This document shows positions 1 to 6,812 of a stretch of DNA of 7,855 nt, piece by piece (the stretch's first letter is position 1; each line of letters begins with the position of its first letter). Made by a program: the position numbers and the translations under genes. The notes beneath the pieces are model-generated. The model worked only from the letters and a program-made list of their open reading frames with translations. It did no database searches and was not told the DNA's origin. The stretch lies in assembly GCA_943356455.1 (NCBI GenBank), contig CALRFB010000027.1:1-7855 (forward strand), in the 5' to 3' direction. The DNA is from Candidatus Nomurabacteria bacterium. Its GTDB lineage: Bacteria; Patescibacteriota; Minisyncoccia; Phycocordibacterales; UBA9973.

Positions 1-126
1 GTGGAGCAGTGGAAGAACGCCAATCCGTTGATGCTCGCATCCTACAAATACCTCCTTATTTCGGAGCCAAAGGAAGCGATTGCATTCTTCGAAGGTAAAA
101 AAGCTAAAGCCCGAAAGAGCGAATAA
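1..126 (+). CDS. rplD: 50S ribosomal protein L4 (uL4), C-terminal end only
   Basis: The first 41 codons of the window, read in frame 1 and ending in TAA at 124-126, encode the last part of ribosomal protein L4. The true start lies upstream of the window. The visible part matches the end of the L4 globular domain: a short helix, then an N-P-L motif and 'ASYKYLLISEPKEAIAFFE', the place where L4 proteins end with their final strand and helix. A basic tail rich in Lys and Arg follows. L4 binds 23S rRNA domain I and lines the peptide exit tunnel through a loop that is not in this window. The identification relies on this C-terminal pattern and on rplW and rplB following directly, the standard S10-operon order. 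The gap to rplW is only three bases, so the genes are surely co-transcribed. Confidence 0.88.
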   Translation: MEQWKNANPLMLASYKYLLISEPKEAIAFFEGKKAKARKSE

Positions 127-129
127 TAT

Positions 130-456
130 ATGGCAGCAAAAAAGACAACAAAAAAAGCCGCTGATGTAGCGGTCGTCGCAGAAAAGAAAGAAATCTCTAT
201 TCTTGCAAAGCGCATTACCGAGAAATCTGGTTTGCTCTCAACGCAGCACGCTTACACCTTCCTCATTCCTATGGACGCTAACAAGACGCAAGTCCTTGCA
301 GCATTCAAGAAAGAGTTCAAGAAGAATCCGGTCAAAGTTTCAGTTGCTCGTATGCCGGGCAAACCACTTGTTCGTGCTGGTCGTCCAGTGCGCAAGCCGG
401 GTTACAAGAAGGCGGTCGTTATTCTCAAGGAAGGCGATAAGATAGAATTCATGTAA
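130..456 (+). CDS. rplW: 50S ribosomal protein L23 (uL23)
   Basis: A complete 108-residue L23. This protein binds 23S rRNA domain III at the peptide exit and is the docking site for trigger factor and signal recognition particle. Residues 1-20 are a flexible Lys/Ala-rich tail not found in the roughly 100-residue E. coli protein. The fold starts near residue 24 with 'ILAKRITEKSG', continues with the strand 'AYTFLIPMDANKTQV' (41-55) and the helix up to KNPVKV (65-70), and ends with the conserved GYKKAVVIL strand (91-99). The RNA-binding loop lies between, around 76-90. The ATG at 130 is three bases after the rplD stop and leaves no room for another start. No clear Shine-Dalgarno sequence precedes it, so translation probably depends on coupling to rplD. 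Base composition is balanced and typical of a core gene. Confidence 0.95.
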   Translation: MAAKKTTKKAADVAVVAEKKEISILAKRITEKSGLLSTQHAYTFLIPMDANKTQVLAAFKKEFKKNPVKVSVARMPGKPLVRAGRPVRKPGYKKAVVILKEGDKIEFM

Positions 457-460
457 TTAT

Positions 461-1309
461 ATGAAAACCTATAAACCTACAACTCCATCACGCCGTAAAA
501 TGGTTACGATCGATTACCGAAAAATTCTTACTCGATCCAAGCCAGAAAAATCATTGACCCATGGTCAGAAGCGTTCTGTTGGTCGCAATAGCCAGGGTCG
601 CGTTACCACTCGTCACAAGGGCGGTGGTAATAAGCGTCTCTATCGCGATATCGACTTTACGTTCGACAAGCGTAATATCCCAGCTCGTGTTATGTCCGTT
701 GAATATGATCCAAACCGATCAGCATTTATCGGTCTGATGCAATTTAAAGATGGTGAGAAGCGCTACATGGTTTTACCAAAGGATGTCAAAGTTGGTGCTG
801 AAGTTGTGACTTCAGAAACAGCCGCTATTCGTCCTGGTAACCGTCTCCCACTCAAACTTATCCCAGTTGGTACTTTTATCTACAACATTGAAATCAAACC
901 TCAGGGTGGTGCTAAACTCGTTCGATCGGCTGGCGTTTTCGCTCAACTCATCGCAAACGACGGTGGCTACGCCCAGATAAAAATGCCTTCTTCGGAAGTT
1001 CGTAAGATTCCTGAGCTTGCATGGGCATCTGTCGGTACAGTTTCAAATGACGAATACCACCTTATCAACTACGGTAAAGCAGGACGATCACGCTGGAAGG
1101 GTATTCGCCCAACAGTTCGTGGTTCTGCCATGAACCCAGTAGACCACCCACTCGGTGGAGGTGAAGGCGCACAGGGTGCCGGTATGAAGCGCGTCAAGAA
1201 CGTCTACGGTAAAGGTATCCGTGGCAAGAAGACACGCGGTCCAAAGAAATACTCAAACTTCCTCATTGTTTCTCGCCGCAAGACTGGCAAGAAGCGCAAA
1301 GGAAACTAG
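461..1309 (+). CDS. rplB: 50S ribosomal protein L2 (uL2)
   Basis: A complete 282-residue L2, close to the 273 residues of E. coli. L2 is a primary 23S rRNA-binding protein, needed for subunit association and the integrity of the peptidyl transferase centre. Visible landmarks are the OB-fold region with 'TTRHKGGGNKRLYRDIDF' (49-66), 'EYDPNRSAFIGL' (81-92), the SH3-like domain with RPGNRLPL (124-131) and RSAGVFAQLIA (155-165), and the C-terminal rRNA-contacting segment 'RPTVRGSAMNPVDHP' (216-230). His229, linked in E. coli to peptidyl transfer activity, is present. The second His of the usual DHPHGGGEG motif is Leu231 here. The tail is very basic (KTGKKRKGN). The gene starts four bases after the rplW stop without an obvious Shine-Dalgarno sequence. 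In most bacteria rpsS and rplV follow; here a terminator does. Confidence 0.97.
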   Translation: MKTYKPTTPSRRKMVTIDYRKILTRSKPEKSLTHGQKRSVGRNSQGRVTTRHKGGGNKRLYRDIDFTFDKRNIPARVMSVEYDPNRSAFIGLMQFKDGEKRYMVLPKDVKVGAEVVTSETAAIRPGNRLPLKLIPVGTFIYNIEIKPQGGAKLVRSAGVFAQLIANDGGYAQIKMPSSEVRKIPELAWASVGTVSNDEYHLINYGKAGRSRWKGIRPTVRGSAMNPVDHPLGGGEGAQGAGMKRVKNVYGKGIRGKKTRGPKKYSNFLIVSRRKTGKKRKGN

Positions 1310-1331
1310 TCAAACATATCCGAAAAAATAT

Positions 1332-1372
1332 AAAAAAATTGCTCCACCTGAACGGCGGGAGCAATTTTTTTT
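1332..1372 (+). terminator. Rho-independent terminator closing the ribosomal operon
   Basis: An inverted repeat starts 22 bases after the rplB stop. The arms at about 1332-1345 and 1358-1371 pair perfectly over 14 base pairs, with a GC-rich inner part (TTGCTCC with GGGAGCAA) and A/T pairs at the base. The loop is 12 bases and could close further through CC/GG. The 3' arm runs into eight T residues at 1365-1372. This is a textbook intrinsic terminator. Because the 5' flank is a run of A, it could also work on transcripts coming from the right. It ends the ribosomal transcript after rplB and separates it from the glycan genes. Confidence 0.9.
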
Positions 1373-1374
1373 GT

Positions 1375-1403
1375 TTGGTAGCTATACTTGCTTATGCTAC
1401 TAT
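1375..1403 (+). promoter_or_regulatory. Candidate sigma70-type promoter of the plus-strand glycan unit
   Basis: Directly behind the terminator there is a possible -35 box TTGGTA (1375-1380), a 17-base spacer and a -10 box TACTAT (1398-1403) preceded by TGC, which makes an extended -10. Each box matches the consensus at four of six positions. Transcription would start near 1410 and leave a leader of about 30 bases before the ATG at 1439. A short inverted repeat, GTAGC at 1378-1382 with GCTAC at 1396-1400, spans the spacer and overlaps both boxes. The case rests on location, between a strong terminator and a gene that needs its own promoter, and on these modest matches. Confidence 0.4.
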
Positions 1404-1438
1404 CATTACTGTAAGTTGATACAAAAGCCATACTTTAT

Positions 1439-2329
1439 ATGATCATTACGCGCTTATCCGGGGGAATGGGGAATCAAATGTTTCAATATGCTCTCGGAAG
1501 GGCTCTTTCGCTCAAATACGGCGTTCCACTACTACTAGATGTAGAAATGCAAAAGTATCTATATAAAACAAATTTGCCAACCCAAGGAGTAGTTTTTCGA
1601 GATTACAAATTAGAACTTTTTTCAATTTCTGCTCAAATTGCTACGAAAGACAACCTACCGTGGTGGGGTTTTCCATTTGGTCATGGAAAAATAAAAGTGA
1701 TTATCGATGCTATCCGTAGACAGGTTCTGCCACACCCAGGTAAAGAGAAGAAATTTAATTTCGACCCCGCCATACTCAGCTGTGGTCCAAATGTCTATCT
1801 TGATGGTTATTGGCAAAGTCAAAAGTATTTTATAGCGTACGCAGATACTATTCGAAAAGAATTTCAAATCAAGGAATTACCAACTAAACATATATCTGAC
1901 CTAGGTAAGGAGATGAGTTCATGTCAGTCAGTATGTGTACATGTGCGACGAGGAGACTATGTTGGGAATTCTTTTTATGAACAACTAAATAAGGAGTATT
2001 ATGTATCAGGGATGGCTCATATAAAAGAAAAAGTCGCGGTTGACCACGTATACATTTTTTCAGACGACACAGCGTGGTGTAAAGACAACCTCGTTTTTGA
2101 TTTTGAAGTTACGTATGTTGGTGATGAATATAAAGGGGATCATGACGAAGGTCATTTCTGGCTTATGCAACAATGCCGCAATTTTATCAATGCCAATAGC
2201 ACTTTTTCCTGGTGGGCGGCATGGCTTGCGCCGTGGCAAGAAAAAATAGTTATTGCTCCAAAGAAATGGTTTGCTGATACGGCTATCGATACAAGCGATC
2301 TAATTCCAGATACATGGCTCAGACTATAA
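1439..2329 (+). CDS. GT11 family alpha-1,2-fucosyltransferase-like glycosyltransferase
   Basis: This 296-residue protein has the full set of GT11 signatures. They are 'GGMGNQMFQYA' (8-18) at the very N-terminus, 'YLDGYWQSQKYF' (120-131), the GDP-fucose-binding motif HVRRGDY (168-174), and NSTFSWWAAWL (253-263) near the C-terminus. GT11 enzymes are GT-B-fold inverting transferases that move L-fucose from GDP-fucose to the 2-position of a sugar such as galactose. They act in the cytoplasm or at the membrane during O-antigen or capsule assembly. Length is normal and no motif is broken. The ATG at 1439 is fixed by the GGMGNQ motif, which sits at the extreme N-terminus in this family. There is no Shine-Dalgarno sequence. 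The gene follows a candidate promoter and overlaps the next gene by 16 bases. The acceptor cannot be read from sequence, and no GDP-fucose synthesis genes are in the window. The A/T content is clearly higher than in the ribosomal genes. Confidence 0.92.
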   Translation: MIITRLSGGMGNQMFQYALGRALSLKYGVPLLLDVEMQKYLYKTNLPTQGVVFRDYKLELFSISAQIATKDNLPWWGFPFGHGKIKVIIDAIRRQVLPHPGKEKKFNFDPAILSCGPNVYLDGYWQSQKYFIAYADTIRKEFQIKELPTKHISDLGKEMSSCQSVCVHVRRGDYVGNSFYEQLNKEYYVSGMAHIKEKVAVDHVYIFSDDTAWCKDNLVFDFEVTYVGDEYKGDHDEGHFWLMQQCRNFINANSTFSWWAAWLAPWQEKIVIAPKKWFADTAIDTSDLIPDTWLRL

Positions 2330-3318
2330 ATCCTACTACATTGGTGTCAGTTGTTATCCCAGCATATAATGTTGCGGACTATATTGAACAATCAATTTTT
2401 TCTGTTGTATCTCAAACATATAAAGAGCTCGAAATTATCGTCGTTGATGATGGTTCCACAGATGCAACTGCGGCTATCGCAGATGCATATGCGAAGCAAG
2501 ATACTAGAATTAGAATCATTACACAAAGCAATAAGGGGCTAGCGGCTGCACGTAATACGGGTATTGCAAATGCCCACGGAGACTATGTCTGTATTTTAGA
2601 TTCAGACGACATTATGTTGCCAAATAAAATAGCAGAACAGTATGCTTTTTTAGATTCGCATCCAGAATACAACATTGCGTATTCAGATCTGTATCATTTT
2701 ATGGATGGTAAAAAGTCTGTGTATCATCATCCCATCGCACCCTTGTCTACTCCGCATTATGAGTCACTTTTGTATGGCAATGTCATAAACCCAAATACTG
2801 TTTTTTTTAGACGATCACTATTTGAGAAGTACGGAGGTTTTGACGAATCTATTCGCAGCGCTGAAGATTGGGAATATTGGCTACACGTAGCTTGGAATGG
2901 CAGTACTTTTGGCTACCAACCTATCAAGCTGACTCTATACCGAGTGAGAAATAACAGTCTTTCGGCAAATGCAGTCGTTATGTCGGAAACACCAATACGA
3001 GTTTTGGAAAAACAATTACTGCGCTCGGTTAATCATCACCAGCGGGAGATAATTCTTTCGAGAATAGCTTTTTGGAATAAGCGCTTATATATAGCCTATT
3101 TGAAAAAAGGAAACAAGGAAGCAGCAAAAGCCATAGAAAATAAAATACCTCAAAGCTCTCTTTTTTTTAAACTACTATATTTGGTGCCCGCCTGGGTTTT
3201 AAAAGTTCGGTATTTTATAATAAAAAAAATAAAATTCCCCGTGTATTACAAAAGGATACAAGATACATCTGTAGAAAATTATTTAGAAAAAGTAGAGCAG
3301 CGTCACTATCAAAAATAG
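2314..3318 (+). CDS. GT2 family glycosyltransferase (GT-A fold), membrane-associated
   Basis: A 334-residue inverting glycosyltransferase. The GT-A domain opens with VSVVIPAYNVADYI (11-24), carries the nucleotide-binding DDGSTD (45-50), then GLAAARNTG (75-83) and the metal-binding DSDD (96-99). An ED pair in 'SAEDWEYW' (182-189) is the likely catalytic base. After the catalytic domain, residues 281-303 form a hydrophobic stretch followed by basic residues (KKIK), suggesting the C-terminus lies on the inner membrane, where lipid-linked glycans are built. The donor sugar cannot be predicted. The ATG at 2314 lies inside the last codons of the GT11 gene, so the two are probably translationally coupled. 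Later starts (TTG 2341, GTG 2344) would cut into the first beta strand and are unlikely. Two runs of eight T (2811-2818 and 3161-3168) lie in frame inside the gene. Confidence 0.93.
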   Translation: MAQTINPTTLVSVVIPAYNVADYIEQSIFSVVSQTYKELEIIVVDDGSTDATAAIADAYAKQDTRIRIITQSNKGLAAARNTGIANAHGDYVCILDSDDIMLPNKIAEQYAFLDSHPEYNIAYSDLYHFMDGKKSVYHHPIAPLSTPHYESLLYGNVINPNTVFFRRSLFEKYGGFDESIRSAEDWEYWLHVAWNGSTFGYQPIKLTLYRVRNNSLSANAVVMSETPIRVLEKQLLRSVNHHQREIILSRIAFWNKRLYIAYLKKGNKEAAKAIENKIPQSSLFFKLLYLVPAWVLKVRYFIIKKIKFPVYYKRIQDTSVENYLEKVEQRHYQK

Positions 3319-3362
3319 TTGTGCACCGTTGTCTTATTTAGTAAAGAAAACGTACAGCGACG
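3319..3362. other. Convergent intergenic junction without a clear terminator
   Basis: These 44 bases separate the 3' ends of the plus-strand GT2 gene and the minus-strand methyltransferase gene. A weak inverted repeat (3327-3332 with 3354-3359, six pairs including one G-T, 21-base loop) is present, but no T tract follows on either strand. I see no convincing intrinsic terminator, so the two transcripts may run into each other. Confidence 0.5.
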
Positions 3363-4109
3363 CTAATCTATTTTTTCAGCTAAAACATGATATCCAAAAC
3401 AGAGTAGTTCGCTCGAGCCGGTGTCTCTCATATTGTATTTGTTGAGCATTTTTAATACCACCAATGCTAGAAATTTTTCATACCAATTCATTCTAGAATT
3501 TGAATACTTCGTGACGATATCAGGGAGGCCTCGTGTGAGCTGTGCTAGGTAACTATAATAATTACCATTTGGTACTAGTTCAATAATCTTAAATCCATTG
3601 GCCCGCAATGCTTCTTCATAAAAATATCGACTGAATCCTGTAGAGAAATGGTATGGAGCAAAATGTGTCATGCTACAAAACGGCGCGGTTACTATTAGTT
3701 TGCCGCCCTTTTTTACAATCCGAGAGAATTCTTTTAGCGCTTCATTTGGGTAGGGTATATGTTCAAAAACTTCTACACACAGAACTGCGTCAAAAGAATT
3801 GTCTTTTACTGGTATAGCTGAAATATCACTCACAATATCTAATTTAGAATTATCCCAGCTGCCGATCTGCAATCCATCACCGTTACCAGCACCGTCATAC
3901 TTACCAAAGTCTTGAGAAGTATAGGCAAGGTGATTGCAGAATTTTTTATATTGGAGTTCTCCAGCTCCTGCGTCTAGTATCGAATGCCCAGCCGGTATTT
4001 TTTTCAGGGTTTCTTCGAGCCATGCTTCGCGTGCATTTTTATTGCTGAGTCCAATATCATTATTGGGTAGTACTATTTTGAATACCTTTTTGAGTATATT
4101 TTTATACAT
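3363..4109 (-). CDS. Class I SAM-dependent methyltransferase (Methyltransf_11-like)
   Basis: A 248-residue protein with a Rossmann-type methyltransferase core. Motif I is ILDAGAGE (44-51), where the glycines bind S-adenosylmethionine. The DISAIPVKDNSFDAVLC stretch (95-111) with FEHIP (115-119) covers motifs II and III, and 'FSRIVKKGGKLIVTAPF' (128-144) is the typical post-II region. This pattern belongs to the large UbiE/Methyltransf_11 group, which includes many enzymes in lipopolysaccharide and capsule clusters that methylate sugars or lipid carriers. The exact target is unknown. The first 15 residues (MYKNILKKVFKIVLP) form a basic amphipathic segment that could touch the membrane. The gene starts 12 bases after the stop of the upstream fusion gene and is the last of the minus-strand run. 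It has no Shine-Dalgarno sequence and ends in TAG. Confidence 0.87.
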   Translation of the reverse strand: MYKNILKKVFKIVLPNNDIGLSNKNAREAWLEETLKKIPAGHSILDAGAGELQYKKFCNHLAYTSQDFGKYDGAGNGDGLQIGSWDNSKLDIVSDISAIPVKDNSFDAVLCVEVFEHIPYPNEALKEFSRIVKKGGKLIVTAPFCSMTHFAPYHFSTGFSRYFYEEALRANGFKIIELVPNGNYYSYLAQLTRGLPDIVTKYSNSRMNWYEKFLALVVLKMLNKYNMRDTGSSELLCFGYHVLAEKID

Positions 4110-4121
4110 ATGAGCACAAGA

Positions 4122-6812
4122 TTAATGAGTAATTCGTTCCCAGTTTTCCCAAACAAATTCGTATTGGTAGGTAAGTTTGTGCGTTTTCCTGAGTTCTTTT
4201 TGAATAGCTCTCATACGATCTTCTGCTCCCGGAACAAAATCGTGAAATTGAACTTGTATATTGTCTATGTTTTTTATAAAACCATCTCGCAGGAGTGCTT
4301 CAAGAATATCATATTCACCACCTTCAATATTAATTTTCATCAGATCGATTTTATTAATATTGTTTTGATGGATATACTCCATCACATCGACGAGCTCTAC
4401 TTGCTCGGTGCTTTCGCCAGCTTTAAAATGAGAAGAAGAATTTTCGTCCACGGCCATCATTACTTTTTCATTCTGATTCGATAAACCAAAATTTCTGATA
4501 ATCATCTTACTATTATTTTTATATGTATTTTGAATTGCATCAGCAAACTTTTTCACCGGTTCAAATATATGAATTGTGCAACCGTAGAGCGCAGCTATTT
4601 CATGCGCCCATTGACCAGTATATCCACCAACGTCAAAAACTACCGAATCATTGTGTAGGGTGTACGTGACTCGTAATGTTTCATCGCCCTTGATCGCATG
4701 CCACGGTATTGTCCGTTTTTGAAATTTGTGTAGAAACACCGTACTGGCGATTTGGTTTATCTTATTGCCAACTCTGTAAAAGTTCTTCACAAGAAACATA
4801 ACAATCGTATTTGGGGTTTTGAGTAGTATTTTTTTAAACATTGTTTTAATTATTTTTTTGAGGTTAATGTCCATATGTCCTTTAAATGCGTTTGTGTAAA
4901 TTTTTATTTTTTGACCAGACTTATTTTTTGTATGCCAATCGGGCTTAGGTAATACAAGCTTTGTTTCATGGTGATCCATGAGCTCACTCCAACGAGAGTA
5001 CAAGAGGGTAGAATTTTTTTCCATAACACCGTCCCAAAATTTCCTTTTTTCTGTGTCGTACTTTTGTATCGTTAAATTTCTATTTTCAACCATAATTGGA
5101 TAGTAAAAAACCCCAAAACCCAACTTTTTCATTCGAAAACAATAGTCCATATCGTCATCATAAAAAGGTGCATATGCCTCATCGAAATAGCCAAACTCCT
5201 CTAGAAGTTTTTTTCGCAGCACGATCGGTCCTCTCATGACAGCATCTACCTCTTGAACGATCGAAAATATACTTGAATCATTTCTCCAGTCTATTCTTTT
5301 ATGAGCTTCAAAAAAAGTTTTATTTAGTCCAGGTTCAACTGAATCTAGTGGATAAAAATCTACCCCAGCTAGGCCACCGAGCACTGCGACCCTCTGCCTC
5401 TCCTCCATGAAATCGATCATTTTTTGTAGCCAATTTTTTTCGGTTATGAAGTTGTCGTCTTGAACAATGACGCAATACTCGCCCTGCGCATTTTTTAGTC
5501 CCAAGTTATTTGATTTCGTTTCAAATATATTTGGTGTTTCGTACGTATAAACAGGCACAGTAAATGACGCCACCGTCTGCATGGTTACGACTTTTGTTGC
5601 ATCTATACATCCATCAAAAATAATATGTATGTCCCAATCAGGATAATTTTTAGTATTTGCCCATAAAGAAAGCAATAGTTCTGTGATTGAATTTTCTTTA
5701 TTGTAAATAGAAAGAACAATACTCACTTTGGGATATTTAAGATTTTTACTTTCTCCTTTCGCGATACGAGAGAAAATTTGTTCTAGTTTATTTTCCCACA
5801 TGGCGTGGTCGTGAAAGAGCGAGACGTACCGCATAGCTTTTTCCGACACTATCTCGAAGTCTTTTGGTGTGGCTTGCTGAACTAACTTTATTTGATCATC
5901 TACTGATAAATCTTTAGGGGTGCCGATATTAAAATTTATATTACCACCATCCATTTCCATTATCGGTATGAGGCCACGAGACATTGCCTCAATAACAGTC
6001 CCAGGTTCACCTTCTTCGATCGTAGGGAATAGCAACCAGCTATTGGCGTCGAGCACATTTCGGTATTCTGGTGTATTTGAGTCAATGTAGCCGAGATATT
6101 TTACGTTTGGATTTTTTTCAATAAAAGTGTGCAAAGTATTCTTCCAGTACGCGGTGTTTGGAGTCGTATAAATGCTCCCAACAATACTCAAGTTCTTATC
6201 CGCAAATTCTTTTCGGTTAAAAATATCTATAACTTTGGGTAGACCTTTTCGAAGCCCGAGCCCAGATGCTAGGTGTAGAAAGGAATTGGTATCTTTTTTG
6301 GGAATATGGTGAGAGTCGAGATGATCAATTCCATAATGAAGGTGGAGGATTCTATCTAGATCTACACCGTTTTCAAGTAGGGATTTTATTGCGTATTCAT
6401 TTCCAATTTGAAATATATAATCCGCCTTATTGTAGCTTTTTATCGAATCATCATTTACAGCAAACAGCTCTTCCTCCGGAGCACCCCATTTTTTTGCATA
6501 TGACTTTATTTTTTTATTCCTGTTTAAGGGGTGAGACGTTGGTTGAAATAGGATTGTTACTTTTGCATTACTTTTTTTTGCTGCCTCCATCCAATTTGAG
6601 AGGTGGCCAATAAATAGGTCGTAATCACCACTACTCTTTTCAAACTCGGAACTATCCAAATAGTCTACTTGAAACCCCGTCTTGATAAGAGCGTTGTATA
6701 TACTTTTCGACATAATCCCTACACTCGTTGTTGTCTCTTTATTGAGCGAAGGGTCGAAATGAGTCTTTGAGTACAGCAGTAAAGCTTTTTTGGTGATTAC
6801 TTTTTCTTCCAT
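4122..6812 (-). CDS. Three-domain protein: GT-B glycosyltransferase, GT2 glycosyltransferase and FkbM methyltransferase
   Basis: An uninterrupted 896-residue reading frame with three catalytic units. Residues 1 to about 350 resemble a GT4-type GT-B transferase: 'HLASGLGLRKGLPKVIDIF' (180-198) and a retaining-type E-x7-E motif in EEGEPGTVIEAMSRG (266-280). Residues 361 to about 640 are a GT-A/GT2 domain: PKVSIVLSIYN (361-371), FDGCID (399-404) in place of the usual DDGSTD, metal-binding QDDN (451-454) and an acidic YDDDMDY (551-557). Residues 647-896 are an FkbM-type methyltransferase: VVFDVGGYTGQW (724-735), IFEP (749-752) and 'IDLMKINIEGGEYDILEAL' (822-840). The protein probably adds two sugars and methylates the product at the membrane. 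The ATG at 6812 has AAGGG four bases upstream and overlaps the preceding fkbM gene by 16 bases. A basic hydrophobic stretch (about 651-680) links to the methyltransferase. Sugar donors and methyl position are unknown. An internal start at Met647 could also yield the methyltransferase alone. Confidence 0.9.
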   Translation of the reverse strand: MEEKVITKKALLLYSKTHFDPSLNKETTTSVGIMSKSIYNALIKTGFQVDYLDSSEFEKSSGDYDLFIGHLSNWMEAAKKSNAKVTILFQPTSHPLNRNKKIKSYAKKWGAPEEELFAVNDDSIKSYNKADYIFQIGNEYAIKSLLENGVDLDRILHLHYGIDHLDSHHIPKKDTNSFLHLASGLGLRKGLPKVIDIFNRKEFADKNLSIVGSIYTTPNTAYWKNTLHTFIEKNPNVKYLGYIDSNTPEYRNVLDANSWLLFPTIEEGEPGTVIEAMSRGLIPIMEMDGGNINFNIGTPKDLSVDDQIKLVQQATPKDFEIVSEKAMRYVSLFHDHAMWENKLEQIFSRIAKGESKNLKYPKVSIVLSIYNKENSITELLLSLWANTKNYPDWDIHIIFDGCIDATKVVTMQTVASFTVPVYTYETPNIFETKSNNLGLKNAQGEYCVIVQDDNFITEKNWLQKMIDFMEERQRVAVLGGLAGVDFYPLDSVEPGLNKTFFEAHKRIDWRNDSSIFSIVQEVDAVMRGPIVLRKKLLEEFGYFDEAYAPFYDDDMDYCFRMKKLGFGVFYYPIMVENRNLTIQKYDTEKRKFWDGVMEKNSTLLYSRWSELMDHHETKLVLPKPDWHTKNKSGQKIKIYTNAFKGHMDINLKKIIKTMFKKILLKTPNTIVMFLVKNFYRVGNKINQIASTVFLHKFQKRTIPWHAIKGDETLRVTYTLHNDSVVFDVGGYTGQWAHEIAALYGCTIHIFEPVKKFADAIQNTYKNNSKMIIRNFGLSNQNEKVMMAVDENSSSHFKAGESTEQVELVDVMEYIHQNNINKIDLMKINIEGGEYDILEALLRDGFIKNIDNIQVQFHDFVPGAEDRMRAIQKELRKTHKLTYQYEFVWENWERITH
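4872..4883 (-). promoter_or_regulatory. Possible internal ribosome binding site and ATG for a free FkbM domain
   Basis: On the minus strand the sequence reads AAAGGA, three bases, then ATG, in frame with the long fusion at Met647. A start here would give a 250-residue protein, almost the same size as the separate FkbM protein next door (246 residues), and exactly at the boundary between the GT2 and FkbM domains. The spacing of three bases is shorter than the usual five to nine. Since most genes in this window have no Shine-Dalgarno sequence, the match stands out. It may also be a remnant of the start site from before the genes fused. Confidence 0.3.

Noticed and set aside
1221..1442. A 73-codon plus-strand frame running out of rplB
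   Set aside because: It overlaps the end of rplB in another frame, translates through the terminator hairpin and has no family resemblance. It is a chance frame.
2811..3168. Runs of eight T (2811-2818 and 3161-3168) as phase-variation switches
   Set aside because: The runs are short, the gene is intact and similar runs occur throughout this A/T-rich block. Nothing shows length variation.
3305..3319. ACTAT-CAAAA-ATAGT hairpin at the end of the GT2 gene as a terminator
   Set aside because: The stem is five pairs and almost all A/T, overlaps the stop codon and has no T tract after it on the plus strand. It is too weak to call.
4110..4484. A 124-codon plus-strand frame opposite the end of the fusion gene
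   Set aside because: It lies antisense to the FkbM domain, whose motifs are clear, and its translation is low-complexity without recognisable features.
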